This document shows, one piece after another, positions 7,112-14,624 of a stretch of 64,000 bases of DNA. The notes under the pieces were generated by a model. It was not told the origin of the DNA and did no database searches. It saw only the letters and a program-made list of their open reading frames with translations. The stretch lies in assembly GCA_029977865.1 (NCBI GenBank), contig JAPOKA010000006.1, forward strand, positions 1-64,000. The letters are read 5' to 3'. Each line of letters starts with the position of its first letter. Positions within the stretch are counted from its first letter, which is position 1. This stretch comes from a bacterium. Its GTDB lineage: Bacteria; Planctomycetota; Phycisphaerae; Phycisphaerales; SM1A02. Made by a program: the position numbers and the translations under genes.

Positions 7112-9802
7112 TCAGGCGGAGGTGGCCGGCGAGGCGCCGTCGGCGGGTGGCGGGGCCTCGTCGGTCGAGGGCTCGTCGCCCGGGGGTTCGTCGATCTCCT
7201 CGTCGGCCATGAGCGAGGCGTCGATGCGGGCGGTGGCGACGAGGCGGTCGCCCTCCTTGACCCGGGCAACCCGAACGCCCTGGGTGTTGCGGCCGATCCG
7301 CGAGACGGTGTCGACGGCGATGCGAACCACCATGCCGCCTTCGGAGACGAGCATCAGCCCGTCGCCTTCGGTGACGCAGCGCACCGAGGCGACGCCGCCG
7401 TTGCGCTCGGTGGTGCGGATGTCGATGCGGCCCTTGCCGCCGCGGCTCTGCGGCCGGCTCGATCCGTCCTCGCTCTGGACGAGGTACTCCGAGAGCGGAG
7501 TCCGCTTGCCGTAGCCGCGCTCGGTGACGGTGAGGAGATCGGCGCCCTCGTCGCAGCGCACCAGCCCGACGATCTCGTCCTCTTCGCGGAGGTCCATGCC
7601 CCGCACGCCCGCGGCGCTGCGGCCCATGACGCGGGCATCGTTCTCGTCGAAGCGGATCGCCATGCCCGAGGCGCTCGCGAGCAGGACGTGGTCCTCGCCG
7701 GAGGTGAGCAGCACGTCGATCAGGCGATCGTCCTCCTGCAGAAGGATGGCGATGATGCCGCTGCGGTTGACGTTGCGGTAGTCCTTGAGGGCGCTTCGCT
7801 TCACGCGGCCCTTGGCGGTCGCGAAGAAGAGGTAGTGCTCGCCCTTCTCGAAGTCGGCGACCGGCAGGAAGGCCCGGATCCGTTCACCCTCGCGAAGCTC
7901 GAGCAGGTTGACGATCGCACGCCCGCGGCTGATGCGGGAGAGCTCCGGCAGCTGGAAGACCTTGATCTTGAAGACGCGGCCGGTGTTGGTGAAGCAGAGC
8001 AGGTCGTCGTGCGAGGAGCAGACGAGCAGATGCTCGAGGTAGTCGTCCTCGTGGATGTCGCCGCCCTTGACGCCGGTGCCGCCGCGGCCCTGGGTTCGGT
8101 AGGTGTCGAGCGGCAGCCGCTTGATGTATCCGGCGTGGCTCACCGAGACCGCCACCGGATGCTCGGGGATGAGATCGCCGATGACGAAGTCCTCGGCCTC
8201 GCCCTCCTCGATCGCGGTGCGGCGCTCGTCGCCGAAGCGGCGGCCGATCTCCTCGGTGTCGGCCCGCACGATGCCCATGAGCACCGAGGCGTTGCCGAGG
8301 ATCTCCTCGAGCCGGGCGATCTCGACGGTGAGATCGTTGAGCTCCTTGAGCAGGCGGGCGATCTCGAGGCCGGTCAGCTGGATGAGACGAAGCGCGCCGA
8401 TGGCGTCGGCCTGCGGTCGGGTGAGGGCGACGCCGTCGCCCTGCGCCGCGAGGTCGCGGAGCCGCTGCGGGATCTCGCCGGCCCGCGGATGGTCGGCGGG
8501 GATGCGGAACCGCAACCGCATCAGTTTCTCGATCGCCTCCTCGCGGGATTCGCTCGAACGGATCGCGGCGATCACCTCGTCGAGATCGAGCACCGCGAGC
8601 ACCAGACCCTCGAGCCGGTGGGCCTGCTGGCGGGCCTGCCGCAACTGGAACTCGCTGCGGCGTCGGATCACCTCGCGGCGATGGTCGATGTAGGACTGCA
8701 GCAGCTGCTTGAAGGCGAGCGTGCGCGGCTGGCTGTTGACGAGGGCGATGTTGATGATCGAGAAGGTGTGCTGCAGCGGCGTGAACTCGTAGAGCTGCCG
8801 CTCGACCACCTCGGGATCGCCACCGCGCTTGAGCACCACGAGGATCCGCGTGGCCGCATCGCGGCCGGAGTGGTTGCGGACCTCGGAGATGTCGGGGATG
8901 CGTCCGCTCTTGGCGGCCTCGACGATCTTCTCGATGAGGTTCGACTGGTCGACCTGGTAGGGGATCTCGTCGATCACCAGGGCGTCGCGCCCGCCGACCT
9001 TGTCCTGGTGCACCCGACCCCGCACGGTGACTCGGCCGCGGCCGGTGGCGTAGGCCTCGGCAATGCCGCGACGGCCCATGATCCGGCCGCCGGTGGGGAA
9101 GTCCGGGCCCGGCACCAGTTCGAGCAGGCGATCGAGGCCGATCTGCGGATCGTCGATGGTCGCGACGATGGCGCGGCAGATCTCCGCCACGTTGTGGGGC
9201 GGGATCGAACTGGCCATGCCCACCGCGATGCCGCTCGAGCCGTTGCAGAGCAGGTTCGGGAACTTGCCGGGCAGGACCGTGGGCTCCTGCAGGCGGTCGT
9301 CGTAGTTGGGCTTGAAGTCGACGGTGTCCTGATCGAGATCCTCGAGCAGTTGCGTCGCCACCGCGGTCATCCGCGCCTCGGTGTAGCGCATCGCCGCGGG
9401 CGGGTCGCCTTCGATCGAACCGAAGTTGCCCTGCTTGTCGACGAGCAGGTAGCGGGTCTTCCACCACTGCCCGAGGTTGACGAGGGTCGGATAGATGACG
9501 CTCTCGCCGTGGGGGTGGTAGTTGCCCGAGGTGTCGCCGGCGATCTTGGCGCACTTGATGTGCTTCTTCCCCGGCGACAGGTTGAGGTCGTTCATCGCGA
9601 CGAGGATGCGTCGCTGCGAGGGCTTGAGGCCGTCACGGACATCGGGCAGGGCCCGGTCCATGATGGTGCTCATGGCGTAGGTCAGGTAGCTGTCGTGCAG
9701 CTCGCGATCGATCTCGAGATCGACCACCCGATCACGCGGAGCCGCCGCCTCGCCGGCGACGGCGGGGTTGCTCTCGGGATCGTTCGGCACGGAGTCGGTC
9801 AT
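7112..9802 (-). CDS. gyrA: DNA gyrase subunit A
   Basis: An 896-residue type IIA topoisomerase subunit that cuts and rejoins DNA for ATP-driven negative supercoiling with GyrB. The breakage-reunion domain begins with LTYAMSTIMDRALPDVRDGLKP. The catalytic tyrosine is Tyr140 in AAMRYTEARM. The quinolone-pocket helix reads HPHGESVIYP, so Ser101 matches E. coli Ser83 while the Asp87 position is Pro105. The C-terminal beta-pinwheel is complete, with a GyrA-box-like QGRGGTG and a second SRGGKGRID. Length is usual for GyrA. A -10 element lies about 90 nt upstream. gyrB is not in the window; exbD follows downstream. Confidence 0.97.
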   Translation of the reverse strand: MTDSVPNDPESNPAVAGEAAAPRDRVVDLEIDRELHDSYLTYAMSTIMDRALPDVRDGLKPSQRRILVAMNDLNLSPGKKHIKCAKIAGDTSGNYHPHGESVIYPTLVNLGQWWKTRYLLVDKQGNFGSIEGDPPAAMRYTEARMTAVATQLLEDLDQDTVDFKPNYDDRLQEPTVLPGKFPNLLCNGSSGIAVGMASSIPPHNVAEICRAIVATIDDPQIGLDRLLELVPGPDFPTGGRIMGRRGIAEAYATGRGRVTVRGRVHQDKVGGRDALVIDEIPYQVDQSNLIEKIVEAAKSGRIPDISEVRNHSGRDAATRILVVLKRGGDPEVVERQLYEFTPLQHTFSIINIALVNSQPRTLAFKQLLQSYIDHRREVIRRRSEFQLRQARQQAHRLEGLVLAVLDLDEVIAAIRSSESREEAIEKLMRLRFRIPADHPRAGEIPQRLRDLAAQGDGVALTRPQADAIGALRLIQLTGLEIARLLKELNDLTVEIARLEEILGNASVLMGIVRADTEEIGRRFGDERRTAIEEGEAEDFVIGDLIPEHPVAVSVSHAGYIKRLPLDTYRTQGRGGTGVKGGDIHEDDYLEHLLVCSSHDDLLCFTNTGRVFKIKVFQLPELSRISRGRAIVNLLELREGERIRAFLPVADFEKGEHYLFFATAKGRVKRSALKDYRNVNRSGIIAILLQEDDRLIDVLLTSGEDHVLLASASGMAIRFDENDARVMGRSAAGVRGMDLREEDEIVGLVRCDEGADLLTVTERGYGKRTPLSEYLVQSEDGSSRPQSRGGKGRIDIRTTERNGGVASVRCVTEGDGLMLVSEGGMVVRIAVDTVSRIGRNTQGVRVARVKEGDRLVATARIDASLMADEEIDEPPGDEPSTDEAPPPADGASPATSA

Positions 9803-9888
9803 GCAGTCGGGTCGAGTCGGTGAATCCGGAGACCGCCGGCGGAGGACTCCGCGGGGGCGGGTTCCGGGGTCGGAAATCGAAGACCGGC

Positions 9889-9894
9889 ATTGTA
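9889..9894 (-). promoter_or_regulatory. -10 element for gyrA
   Basis: Read on the minus strand this is TACAAT, five of six matches to TATAAT, about 87 nt before the gyrA ATG at 9802. No good -35 lies at 17 nt. It is the best promoter match in the gap before gyrA. Confidence 0.5.
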
Positions 9895-9955
9895 GTTCAG
9901 GATGCGATTTCCCGGCGTCGGTTCGGGGCTTCGGCGCGGGTGATTTCGCCCCGCT

Positions 9956-10567
9956 TCAGGAGTCCGACTGCGGTCGCAGATGCACCAGAAACTCGAGGTT
10001 TCCCGCTCCGCCGCGACCCTTGCCGCTCTTGCCGCCGCGAATGGGCGATTCGGCGTGGGAAACGAGTTCAAAACCCCACTCGCCCACCCGAGGCAGCAGG
10101 CTCGCGAGCACCGCCGCGGCCGCTTGATCGTCGAGGCGTCCGCGGTCGAGGCGCGACTTTTCGCCGCCCTCGAGTTCGTAGTGCGGCTTGACGAGCGTCA
10201 CGACGTCGCCGCCCGGCGCGATCCAGCGCCGCGCCGCCGGCAGGGCGAGCCGCTGCGGAGTCCAACCGAGGTCGATCGAGACGAAACCGACGCCGCCTTC
10301 GGGCGGCTCGGCGTGCAGGGCATTGGTGCGTTCACGCACCTCGACCCGCGGGTCGTTGCGAAGCCGCCAGTCGAGGATGCCGTAGCCGGTGTCGACCGCG
10401 ATCACCTTCAACGCGCCGCGGCGCAGCAGGCAGTCGGTGAAGCCGCCGACGTGACACCCCAGGTCCGCGCAGCGACGGCCGGCCACGTCGATGGCGAACT
10501 CGTCGAGGGCGAAGTCGAGCTTCGCGAAGGCGCGGGAGGCCGGCGACGGCCCATCGCTCGCGGCCAT
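9956..10567 (-). CDS. TlyA/FtsJ-like RNA methyltransferase lacking an S4 domain
   Basis: A 203-residue SAM-dependent methyltransferase matching the catalytic half of TlyA (2'-O-methyltransferase of 16S/23S rRNA; TlyA proteins are also annotated as hemolysins). It shows CADLGCHVGGFTDCLL (SAM motif I), AVDTGYGILDWRLRNDPRV, ERTNAL, SIDLGWTPQRLALPA and VTLVKPHYE, with the FtsJ-type K-D-K triad plausible at the KLDFAL, SIDL and LVKP positions. Full-length TlyA is about 250-270 residues with an N-terminal S4 RNA-binding domain, absent here. The start lies 1 nt after the lpxI stop, so the two are an operon. The C-terminal Gly/Lys stretch (RGGKSGKGRGGAGN) may bind RNA. Confidence 0.8.
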   Translation of the reverse strand: MAASDGPSPASRAFAKLDFALDEFAIDVAGRRCADLGCHVGGFTDCLLRRGALKVIAVDTGYGILDWRLRNDPRVEVRERTNALHAEPPEGGVGFVSIDLGWTPQRLALPAARRWIAPGGDVVTLVKPHYELEGGEKSRLDRGRLDDQAAAAVLASLLPRVGEWGFELVSHAESPIRGGKSGKGRGGAGNLEFLVHLRPQSDS

Positions 10568-10568
10568 C

Positions 10569-11495
10569 TCAGCCTCGCTCGCAGAGCGCCGCGAGCTCTT
10601 CCGCGGAAGCGCCTTCGCTCGGCACGCCGATCACCGCGATGCCGAGGCGGTCGGCCGCGGCGATCACCGCAGGCTTGTCGAGCAGGATCGCCCGTTCGGC
10701 ACCGAGGGCCAGGCACGCGCCGCCGTGGCGGGCGAGGTTCTCAATGGTGGCGACCCCGACCGAGGGGACGTCCGAGCGCATGTCGTGGGCGTCGCGAGCG
10801 GTCTTGAGCAGCGTCCAGCCGCCCTTGCGGCAGAGCGAGCCTGCCCGTTCGATGAGGCGATCGGTGCCCTCGGCGGCTTCGACCGCCACCACGTCGCCGG
10901 CCCGCATCGCGATCGACTGGCCGACGTCCATCTGCGCCACCTGACGCAGGATCGGCCATCCCATCGCGATGTCGGCGAGTTGCTTCGCGGTCGGCACCAC
11001 CCGGCCCATGCGGCCTGCGTGCGCGAGGTGGTCGGGGATGAACCGGGTCGAGTCGATCAGCCGCACTCCGCCATCGAGGAGTTCGTCGGCGACCGCCGCA
11101 AGCAGCACCGACGAGCGGCGATCGGGGCCGCGCATGCGACGGTACCAGAAGCGGCAGGTGCGGACGTCGGGCAACTCGAGCAGCACGCCGACCGGGTTGT
11201 GCAGGCGCAGCTTGCTGACCCGGCCGACCATGATCGCCTCTTCGACTCCGAAGCGACGAGCGAGCCTCACCCAGTGACCGAGCCGAACCACGCCGGCGAT
11301 CCCGAAGCGATCGCAGAGCGAAGGGAACTCGGGCTCGTAGTTCCCCCGCAGACCGATGCCCGCGACCGAACGGCCGGCGGCGCGGATGCCCTGCGCGACC
11401 AGCATGGGCAGCACCCCGCCTCCGGCGATGACGCCGATGGGCGGCGCGTCCGCGAAGGAGGCAGGGGGTTCGCCGATGGCGGTCGGTTCGACCAT
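10569..11495 (-). CDS. lpxI: UDP-2,3-diacylglucosamine pyrophosphatase LpxI (DUF1009)
   Basis: A 308-residue LpxI-family protein. The N-terminal domain has IGVIAGGGVLPMLVAQGIRAAGR. The C-terminal catalytic domain has MDVGQSIAMRAGDVVAVEAAEGTDRLIERAG, then LLKTARDAHDMRSDVPSVG and GGACLALGAERAILLDKPAVI. LpxI hydrolyses UDP-2,3-diacylglucosamine to lipid X in lipid A synthesis and replaces LpxH in many bacteria. Its presence suggests a lipid-A-type outer membrane. On the minus strand CACAAT lies 6 nt before the ATG, so the mRNA may be leaderless. A TlyA-like methyltransferase follows immediately. Confidence 0.92.
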   Translation of the reverse strand: MVEPTAIGEPPASFADAPPIGVIAGGGVLPMLVAQGIRAAGRSVAGIGLRGNYEPEFPSLCDRFGIAGVVRLGHWVRLARRFGVEEAIMVGRVSKLRLHNPVGVLLELPDVRTCRFWYRRMRGPDRRSSVLLAAVADELLDGGVRLIDSTRFIPDHLAHAGRMGRVVPTAKQLADIAMGWPILRQVAQMDVGQSIAMRAGDVVAVEAAEGTDRLIERAGSLCRKGGWTLLKTARDAHDMRSDVPSVGVATIENLARHGGACLALGAERAILLDKPAVIAAADRLGIAVIGVPSEGASAEELAALCERG

Positions 11496-11501
11496 TGCCG
11501 G

Positions 11502-11507
11502 ATTGTG
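11502..11507 (-). promoter_or_regulatory. -10 element placed for a leaderless lpxI mRNA
   Basis: CACAAT on the minus strand ends 6 nt before the lpxI ATG (11495), so transcription would begin at or next to the start codon. No clear -35 is visible. Confidence 0.4.
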
Positions 11508-11739
11508 CGCGAAGGGCGCCGGCTTCGCGAGAGTGCCTTCCCTGCAGCCGTGGCGGCCGGGACTGCCACCGCGGCGGCACGGTTGCAGCGGGCCGCCCGT
11601 GCGTCCTGACGCAGAGGCGATCGTTGCGTCGGCGAAGGTCCGATCATGGTGCGAACGAGGGCCCGAGATCGGCAGCAGACGCGTTGATGGCAGGGCGGAT
11701 TCCCGATCCGAGACCGGAGCCGCGGCGCGAGCGGAACGG

Positions 11740-11756
11740 TTGGCACGGCGGTTGCC
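11740..11756 (+). promoter_or_regulatory. Sigma-54 (-24/-12) promoter upstream of hsp20
   Basis: The sequence TTGGCACGGCGGTTGCC matches the sigma-54 consensus YTGGCACGRNNNTTGCW at every fixed position except the last W. The GG of -24 (11742-11743) and the GC of -12 (11754-11755) are separated by the required 10 bp. Transcription would begin near 11767, giving a leader of about 90 nt to the hsp20 ATG at 11856. Such promoters need an AAA+ enhancer-binding activator; no enhancer site was identified. Confidence 0.75.
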
Positions 11757-11855
11757 ACTTCGAAGGGCATCGACGCGGCGCCGGCCCTGCGGCGAGGTCG
11801 AACGACGCGAGGAGCGCGTCGCGACTCGGGAGTTCCGGCTTGTGAGGCCCTTTCC

Positions 11856-12332
11856 ATGAACGCCATGCAACGCAACCAAGGCAACGGCTATGCGACCTGG
11901 GATCCCTTCCGCGATCTCGACGAGTTCTCTCGACGCCTTGGCGGGTTCTTCGGCCGTGTTCCCATGAAGGCAGAGAGCGACCTTGATCGCTTCACCGCAG
12001 CGCGGTGGGCGCCGCCGGTCGACATCGTCGAGTCGGACCGCGAGTACCTGATTCGCGCCGAACTCGCCGGCATCGAGCCGGCCGAGGTCAAGGTGCGGGT
12101 CGAGGAGGGCAATCTCGTCATCGAGGGCGAGCGTTCCTTCGCCAGCGAGCAGTCCGAGGCTAAGGCGCACCGCATCGAGCGAGCCTACGGGAGTTTTCGC
12201 CGCACCTTCCGCCTGCCCGACGACGCCGACGCCGATGGCGTGCACGCCGAGTTCAAGCTCGGGGTTCTCGAGGTCCATCTGCCCAAGAGCGAGGCGGCCA
12301 GGCCGCGTCAGATCGAGGTGAAGGTCAGTTGA
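11856..12332 (+). CDS. Small heat-shock protein, Hsp20/alpha-crystallin family
   Basis: A 158-residue ATP-independent holdase. The N-terminal arm is WDPFRDLDEFSRRLGGFFG. The alpha-crystallin domain runs from about residue 48 to 145 (PPVDIVESDREYLIRAELAGIEPAEVKVRVEEGNLVIEGER, read as two blocks) and carries the family motif GVLEVHLPKSE, close to GxLxVxxPK. It prevents aggregation of unfolding proteins. A near-perfect sigma-54 promoter lies about 90 nt upstream. Translation could use GAGG about 9 nt before the ATG. It converges on the LOG-family gene with a strong hairpin between. Confidence 0.93.
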   Translation: MNAMQRNQGNGYATWDPFRDLDEFSRRLGGFFGRVPMKAESDLDRFTAARWAPPVDIVESDREYLIRAELAGIEPAEVKVRVEEGNLVIEGERSFASEQSEAKAHRIERAYGSFRRTFRLPDDADADGVHAEFKLGVLEVHLPKSEAARPRQIEVKVS

Positions 12333-12370
12333 TCGGCCTTGGGCGTGCGCGAATCGACAGTTCGACGTTC

Positions 12371-12401
12371 GCGGCCGGGCGATCGCAAGGCGCCCGGCCG
12401 C
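12371..12401. terminator. Hairpin between convergent hsp20 and LOG-family genes
   Basis: GCGGCCGGGCG (12371-12381) pairs perfectly with CGCCCGGCCGC (12391-12401) around a 9-nt loop. No T run follows on either strand. The position between two converging genes suggests a bidirectional terminator or 3'-end stabiliser. Confidence 0.5.
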
Positions 12402-12497
12402 GCCGCGCGGGGTCGCGAGTCGTGCATTCAAGCCGTCGGTCGAACCGGCTACGCGGGCCGGGGAGCCGTGGTGGCGCACTGGTGATCTGAGGCGTGG

Positions 12498-13142
12498 CTA
12501 GCGCTCGATCCGCTCGGGATCGTGCTCGTGCGGTAGCTCGGGATCCGGCGGCTCCTCGAGGCGGCCCATCGGAAGGAACCGCTGCGGGTCGATCTCGACC
12601 GGCGGCGCGGTCTCGAGCCAGCGGATCACCGTCTCGGGATCCGGGTCGATCGTGAAGAGCTCCTTGACCGCGGGCTTGATGAAGCGCTCCTCGATGCCGT
12701 GCTCGATCATCGCGACGAGCGGATTGAAGTAGCCGCGGTCGTTGACGATGCCGATCGGCTTGGCGTGCTCCTTGAGCTGTCGGCCGACGAGCGTCTCGAA
12801 GAACTCCTCGTAGGTGCCGAGTCCGCCGGGCAGCACCAAGAAGGCATCGCCGCGCTCGATGAGCAGCCGCTTGCGCTCGCGCATGGTGTCGACGACGAGG
12901 AGTTCGTCGCAGCCCTCCCAGCCCTGCTCGGCGTCGAGCAGGTGCCGTGTGATGATGCCGGTGACGTGCCCGCCGCGGGCGTGCATGGCGCGGGCGATCT
13001 CGCCCATCAGGCCGATGCCGCCGCCGCCGTAGACGAGGTCGATCCCGCGATCGACGAGCAGGTCGCCGACCCGGCGGGCGGTCTCGGCGAAGTGGGGGGC
13101 GAGGTTGGTGGAGCTCGCGCAGTAGACGGTGATCGACTTCAT
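12498..13142 (-). CDS. LOG-family protein (TIGR00730; cytokinin riboside 5'-monophosphate phosphoribohydrolase-like)
   Basis: A 214-residue Rossmann-like LOG protein. The hallmark motifs are present: VYGGGGIGLMGEIARAMHARGG, the catalytic pair in MRERKRLLIERGDAFLVLPGGLGTYEEFFE (PGGxGTxxE), and a Lys/Arg set for nucleotide phosphate binding. Bacterial members hydrolyse nucleoside 5'-monophosphates at the N-glycosidic bond; the natural substrate in bacteria is often unclear. The C-terminus extends past the domain with an acidic tail (PPDPELPHEHDPERIER). The ATG at 13142 is chosen because sequence upstream is not coding-like. Confidence 0.88.
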   Translation of the reverse strand: MKSITVYCASSTNLAPHFAETARRVGDLLVDRGIDLVYGGGGIGLMGEIARAMHARGGHVTGIITRHLLDAEQGWEGCDELLVVDTMRERKRLLIERGDAFLVLPGGLGTYEEFFETLVGRQLKEHAKPIGIVNDRGYFNPLVAMIEHGIEERFIKPAVKELFTIDPDPETVIRWLETAPPVEIDPQRFLPMGRLEEPPDPELPHEHDPERIER

Positions 13143-13258
13143 GGGGCCGGACAGTCTGACCGCTCGGCGGGAGGAGACAAGTCGGCCCGTGCCCACGCGA
13201 CCATCGTGATCCGTCGGCCGAGCACGTCGGTTCGTCACTCGTTCGGCCCTCGAGGTCC

Positions 13259-13294
13259 GGCGCCGCGAACACCGCAAGCCCCGTTCGCGGCGCC
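13259..13294. repeat. Perfect 12-bp inverted repeat
   Basis: GGCGCCGCGAAC at 13259-13270 is the exact complement of GTTCGCGGCGCC at 13283-13294, with a 12-nt loop. It could be an operator, a REP-like element or a terminator lacking a T tract. Confidence 0.55.
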
Positions 13295-13466
13295 CCCTCT
13301 GTCTCGCGGTCCTGCGGACGGCTCGACCTCTCCCCGCCTCGACCGCTTCGCGATCTCGCTGGGGATGGTTCTCAATGCGCGATGCAAGGGGGTGAGCACG
13401 GCAAGCGCCGCTCGCGGCGCGAGTCCACCGTGGGATGGGCAGCGCGGCGGCTGGTGAGGTGATCCG

Positions 13467-13472
13467 TACACT
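13467..13472 (+). promoter_or_regulatory. -10 element placed for a leaderless WecA-like mRNA
   Basis: TACACT ends exactly 6 nt before the GTG at 13479. This puts the expected transcription start at the start codon, and no ribosome binding site is present. Confidence 0.5.
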
Positions 13473-13478
13473 TCGGCG

Positions 13479-14624
13479 GTGATTCCCGCAGTCCTGCTGT
13501 TGCCGGTCCTCACGTTCCTGCTCTCGGCGATGCTGACCGGCGTGCTGGTCGGTCTCGGCAGCCGACTCGGGGCCCTCGACTCGCCCGGCGCCGCGGGGCA
13601 CGCCAAGGAGCTGAGGCCGGTCCCCAACATCGGCGGCATCGCGATCGTCGCCGCGGTGGTGGTGCCGTTGGTGATCGGATTGCTGACCATCGCGCTCGCA
13701 CCGGAAGCGCTGGCGGCGCGGATTCCGGCCCTCGAGGATCACCTCGCGCGGCTCGACCACTCGGCGCCGGCGGCCTGGGGGCTCGTCGCGGGCGTGCTGG
13801 TGCTGCACGCGATGGGACTCTGGGACGATCGCCGAAGCCTTGCCGCGGCGCCGAAGCTCCTGGTGCAATTGGCGGTGGCGGGGTGCGTGGCGGGGTTCCT
13901 CGACACCCGCATGCTCACGATGCTCGATGCCTACGGACCGCTGGGGTTCACCGCGTCGTACATGCTGACGGTGCTGTGGATCGTCGCGGTCACCAATGCG
14001 ATCAACTTCCTCGACAACATGGACGGGCTCGCCGGCGGAGTGGCGGCGATCGCAGCGGCGGCATTGCTGGTCGCGACGCTGCTCAACCAACAGTGGTTCG
14101 TCGCGGCGACCCTCGCCTGCCTGCTCGGCGGGCTGATGGGATTCCTGATCTTCAACTTCCCGCCGGCGCGGATCTTCATGGGTGATGGCGGCTCTCTGCC
14201 GACCGGCTTTCTGCTTGCAGTGCTCGCGGTCCGAACCACGTACGTCGATCAGGTCGATCCCGACTTTGCGCTGGGCGGCGGCTGGTACGGGATCTTCCTG
14301 CCGCTGCTGGTGCTGGCGATCCCGCTCTACGACCTGGCGGCCGTCTCGATCATTCGAATTCGCCGTGGACAGTCGCCGTGGGTGGGCGACCAGCGGCACC
14401 TCAGCCATCGCCTGCTTTTGCGGGGAATGACGAAGTCCCGTGCCGTGCTTTCGATCTGGGCGCTGGCGGCGATCCTCGCGGTCTCGGGCATCGTGCTGGG
14501 ATCGTTGCGGCCTTGGCAGGCGGCGCTGGTGGGCTTGCAGGCGGTCGCGGCGCTGGGGGTGCTGGCGATGCTCGAGCGCTTCACGGCGCCGGACCACGAG
14601 GCTTCGCGGCCGGGCCCTTCATGA
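13479..14624 (+). CDS. WecA/TagO-like undecaprenyl-phosphate sugar-1-phosphate transferase
   Basis: A 381-residue polytopic membrane enzyme of the MraY/WecA superfamily. It moves a HexNAc-1-phosphate from a UDP-sugar to undecaprenyl phosphate, the first lipid-linked step of surface polysaccharide assembly. Motifs: GLWDDRR after the third helix, the catalytic Asp-rich loop NAINFLDNMDGLAGG, FNFPPARIFMGDGGSLPTGF, and the His loop GDQRHLSHRL near residue 310. About ten membrane helices can be seen. The GTG start is set by the TACACT box 6 nt upstream. It overlaps the O-antigen-ligase-like gene by ATGA, so the two are a coupled surface-polysaccharide unit. The sugar specificity is not readable. 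Confidence 0.88.
   Translation: MIPAVLLLPVLTFLLSAMLTGVLVGLGSRLGALDSPGAAGHAKELRPVPNIGGIAIVAAVVVPLVIGLLTIALAPEALAARIPALEDHLARLDHSAPAAWGLVAGVLVLHAMGLWDDRRSLAAAPKLLVQLAVAGCVAGFLDTRMLTMLDAYGPLGFTASYMLTVLWIVAVTNAINFLDNMDGLAGGVAAIAAAALLVATLLNQQWFVAATLACLLGGLMGFLIFNFPPARIFMGDGGSLPTGFLLAVLAVRTTYVDQVDPDFALGGGWYGIFLPLLVLAIPLYDLAAVSIIRIRRGQSPWVGDQRHLSHRLLLRGMTKSRAVLSIWALAAILAVSGIVLGSLRPWQAALVGLQAVAALGVLAMLERFTAPDHEASRPGPS

Larger units (their letters stand above)
11496..11855. other. Divergent intergenic region between lpxI and hsp20
   Basis: It holds the lpxI -10 element near 11502 on the minus strand and a sigma-54 promoter at 11740-11756 on the plus strand. No coding frame is convincing here. Confidence 0.5.
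13143..13478. promoter_or_regulatory. Divergent intergenic region with a large hairpin and a repeated motif
   Basis: This lies between the LOG-family and WecA-like genes. A perfect 12-bp inverted repeat (13259-13270 with 13283-13294, 12-nt loop) is followed by no T run. Its loop and right arm (13267-13293) recur as an imperfect direct repeat at 13394-13420 with 23 of 27 identities; the second copy carries its own small inverted repeat GCGCCG-CTCG-CGGCGC. TACACT at 13467-13472 is the -10 of the WecA-like gene. Confidence 0.5.

Noticed and set aside
6980-9823. 947-codon open frame opposite gyrA on the plus strand
   Set aside because: It is a shadow of gyrA at high GC; its residue composition is repetitive (Asp/Ala/Val/His-rich) and it matches no family, whereas gyrA is complete on the other strand.
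12333-12497. Possible small RNA after hsp20
   Set aside because: Only a hairpin is seen, with no promoter of its own; a shared terminator is simpler.
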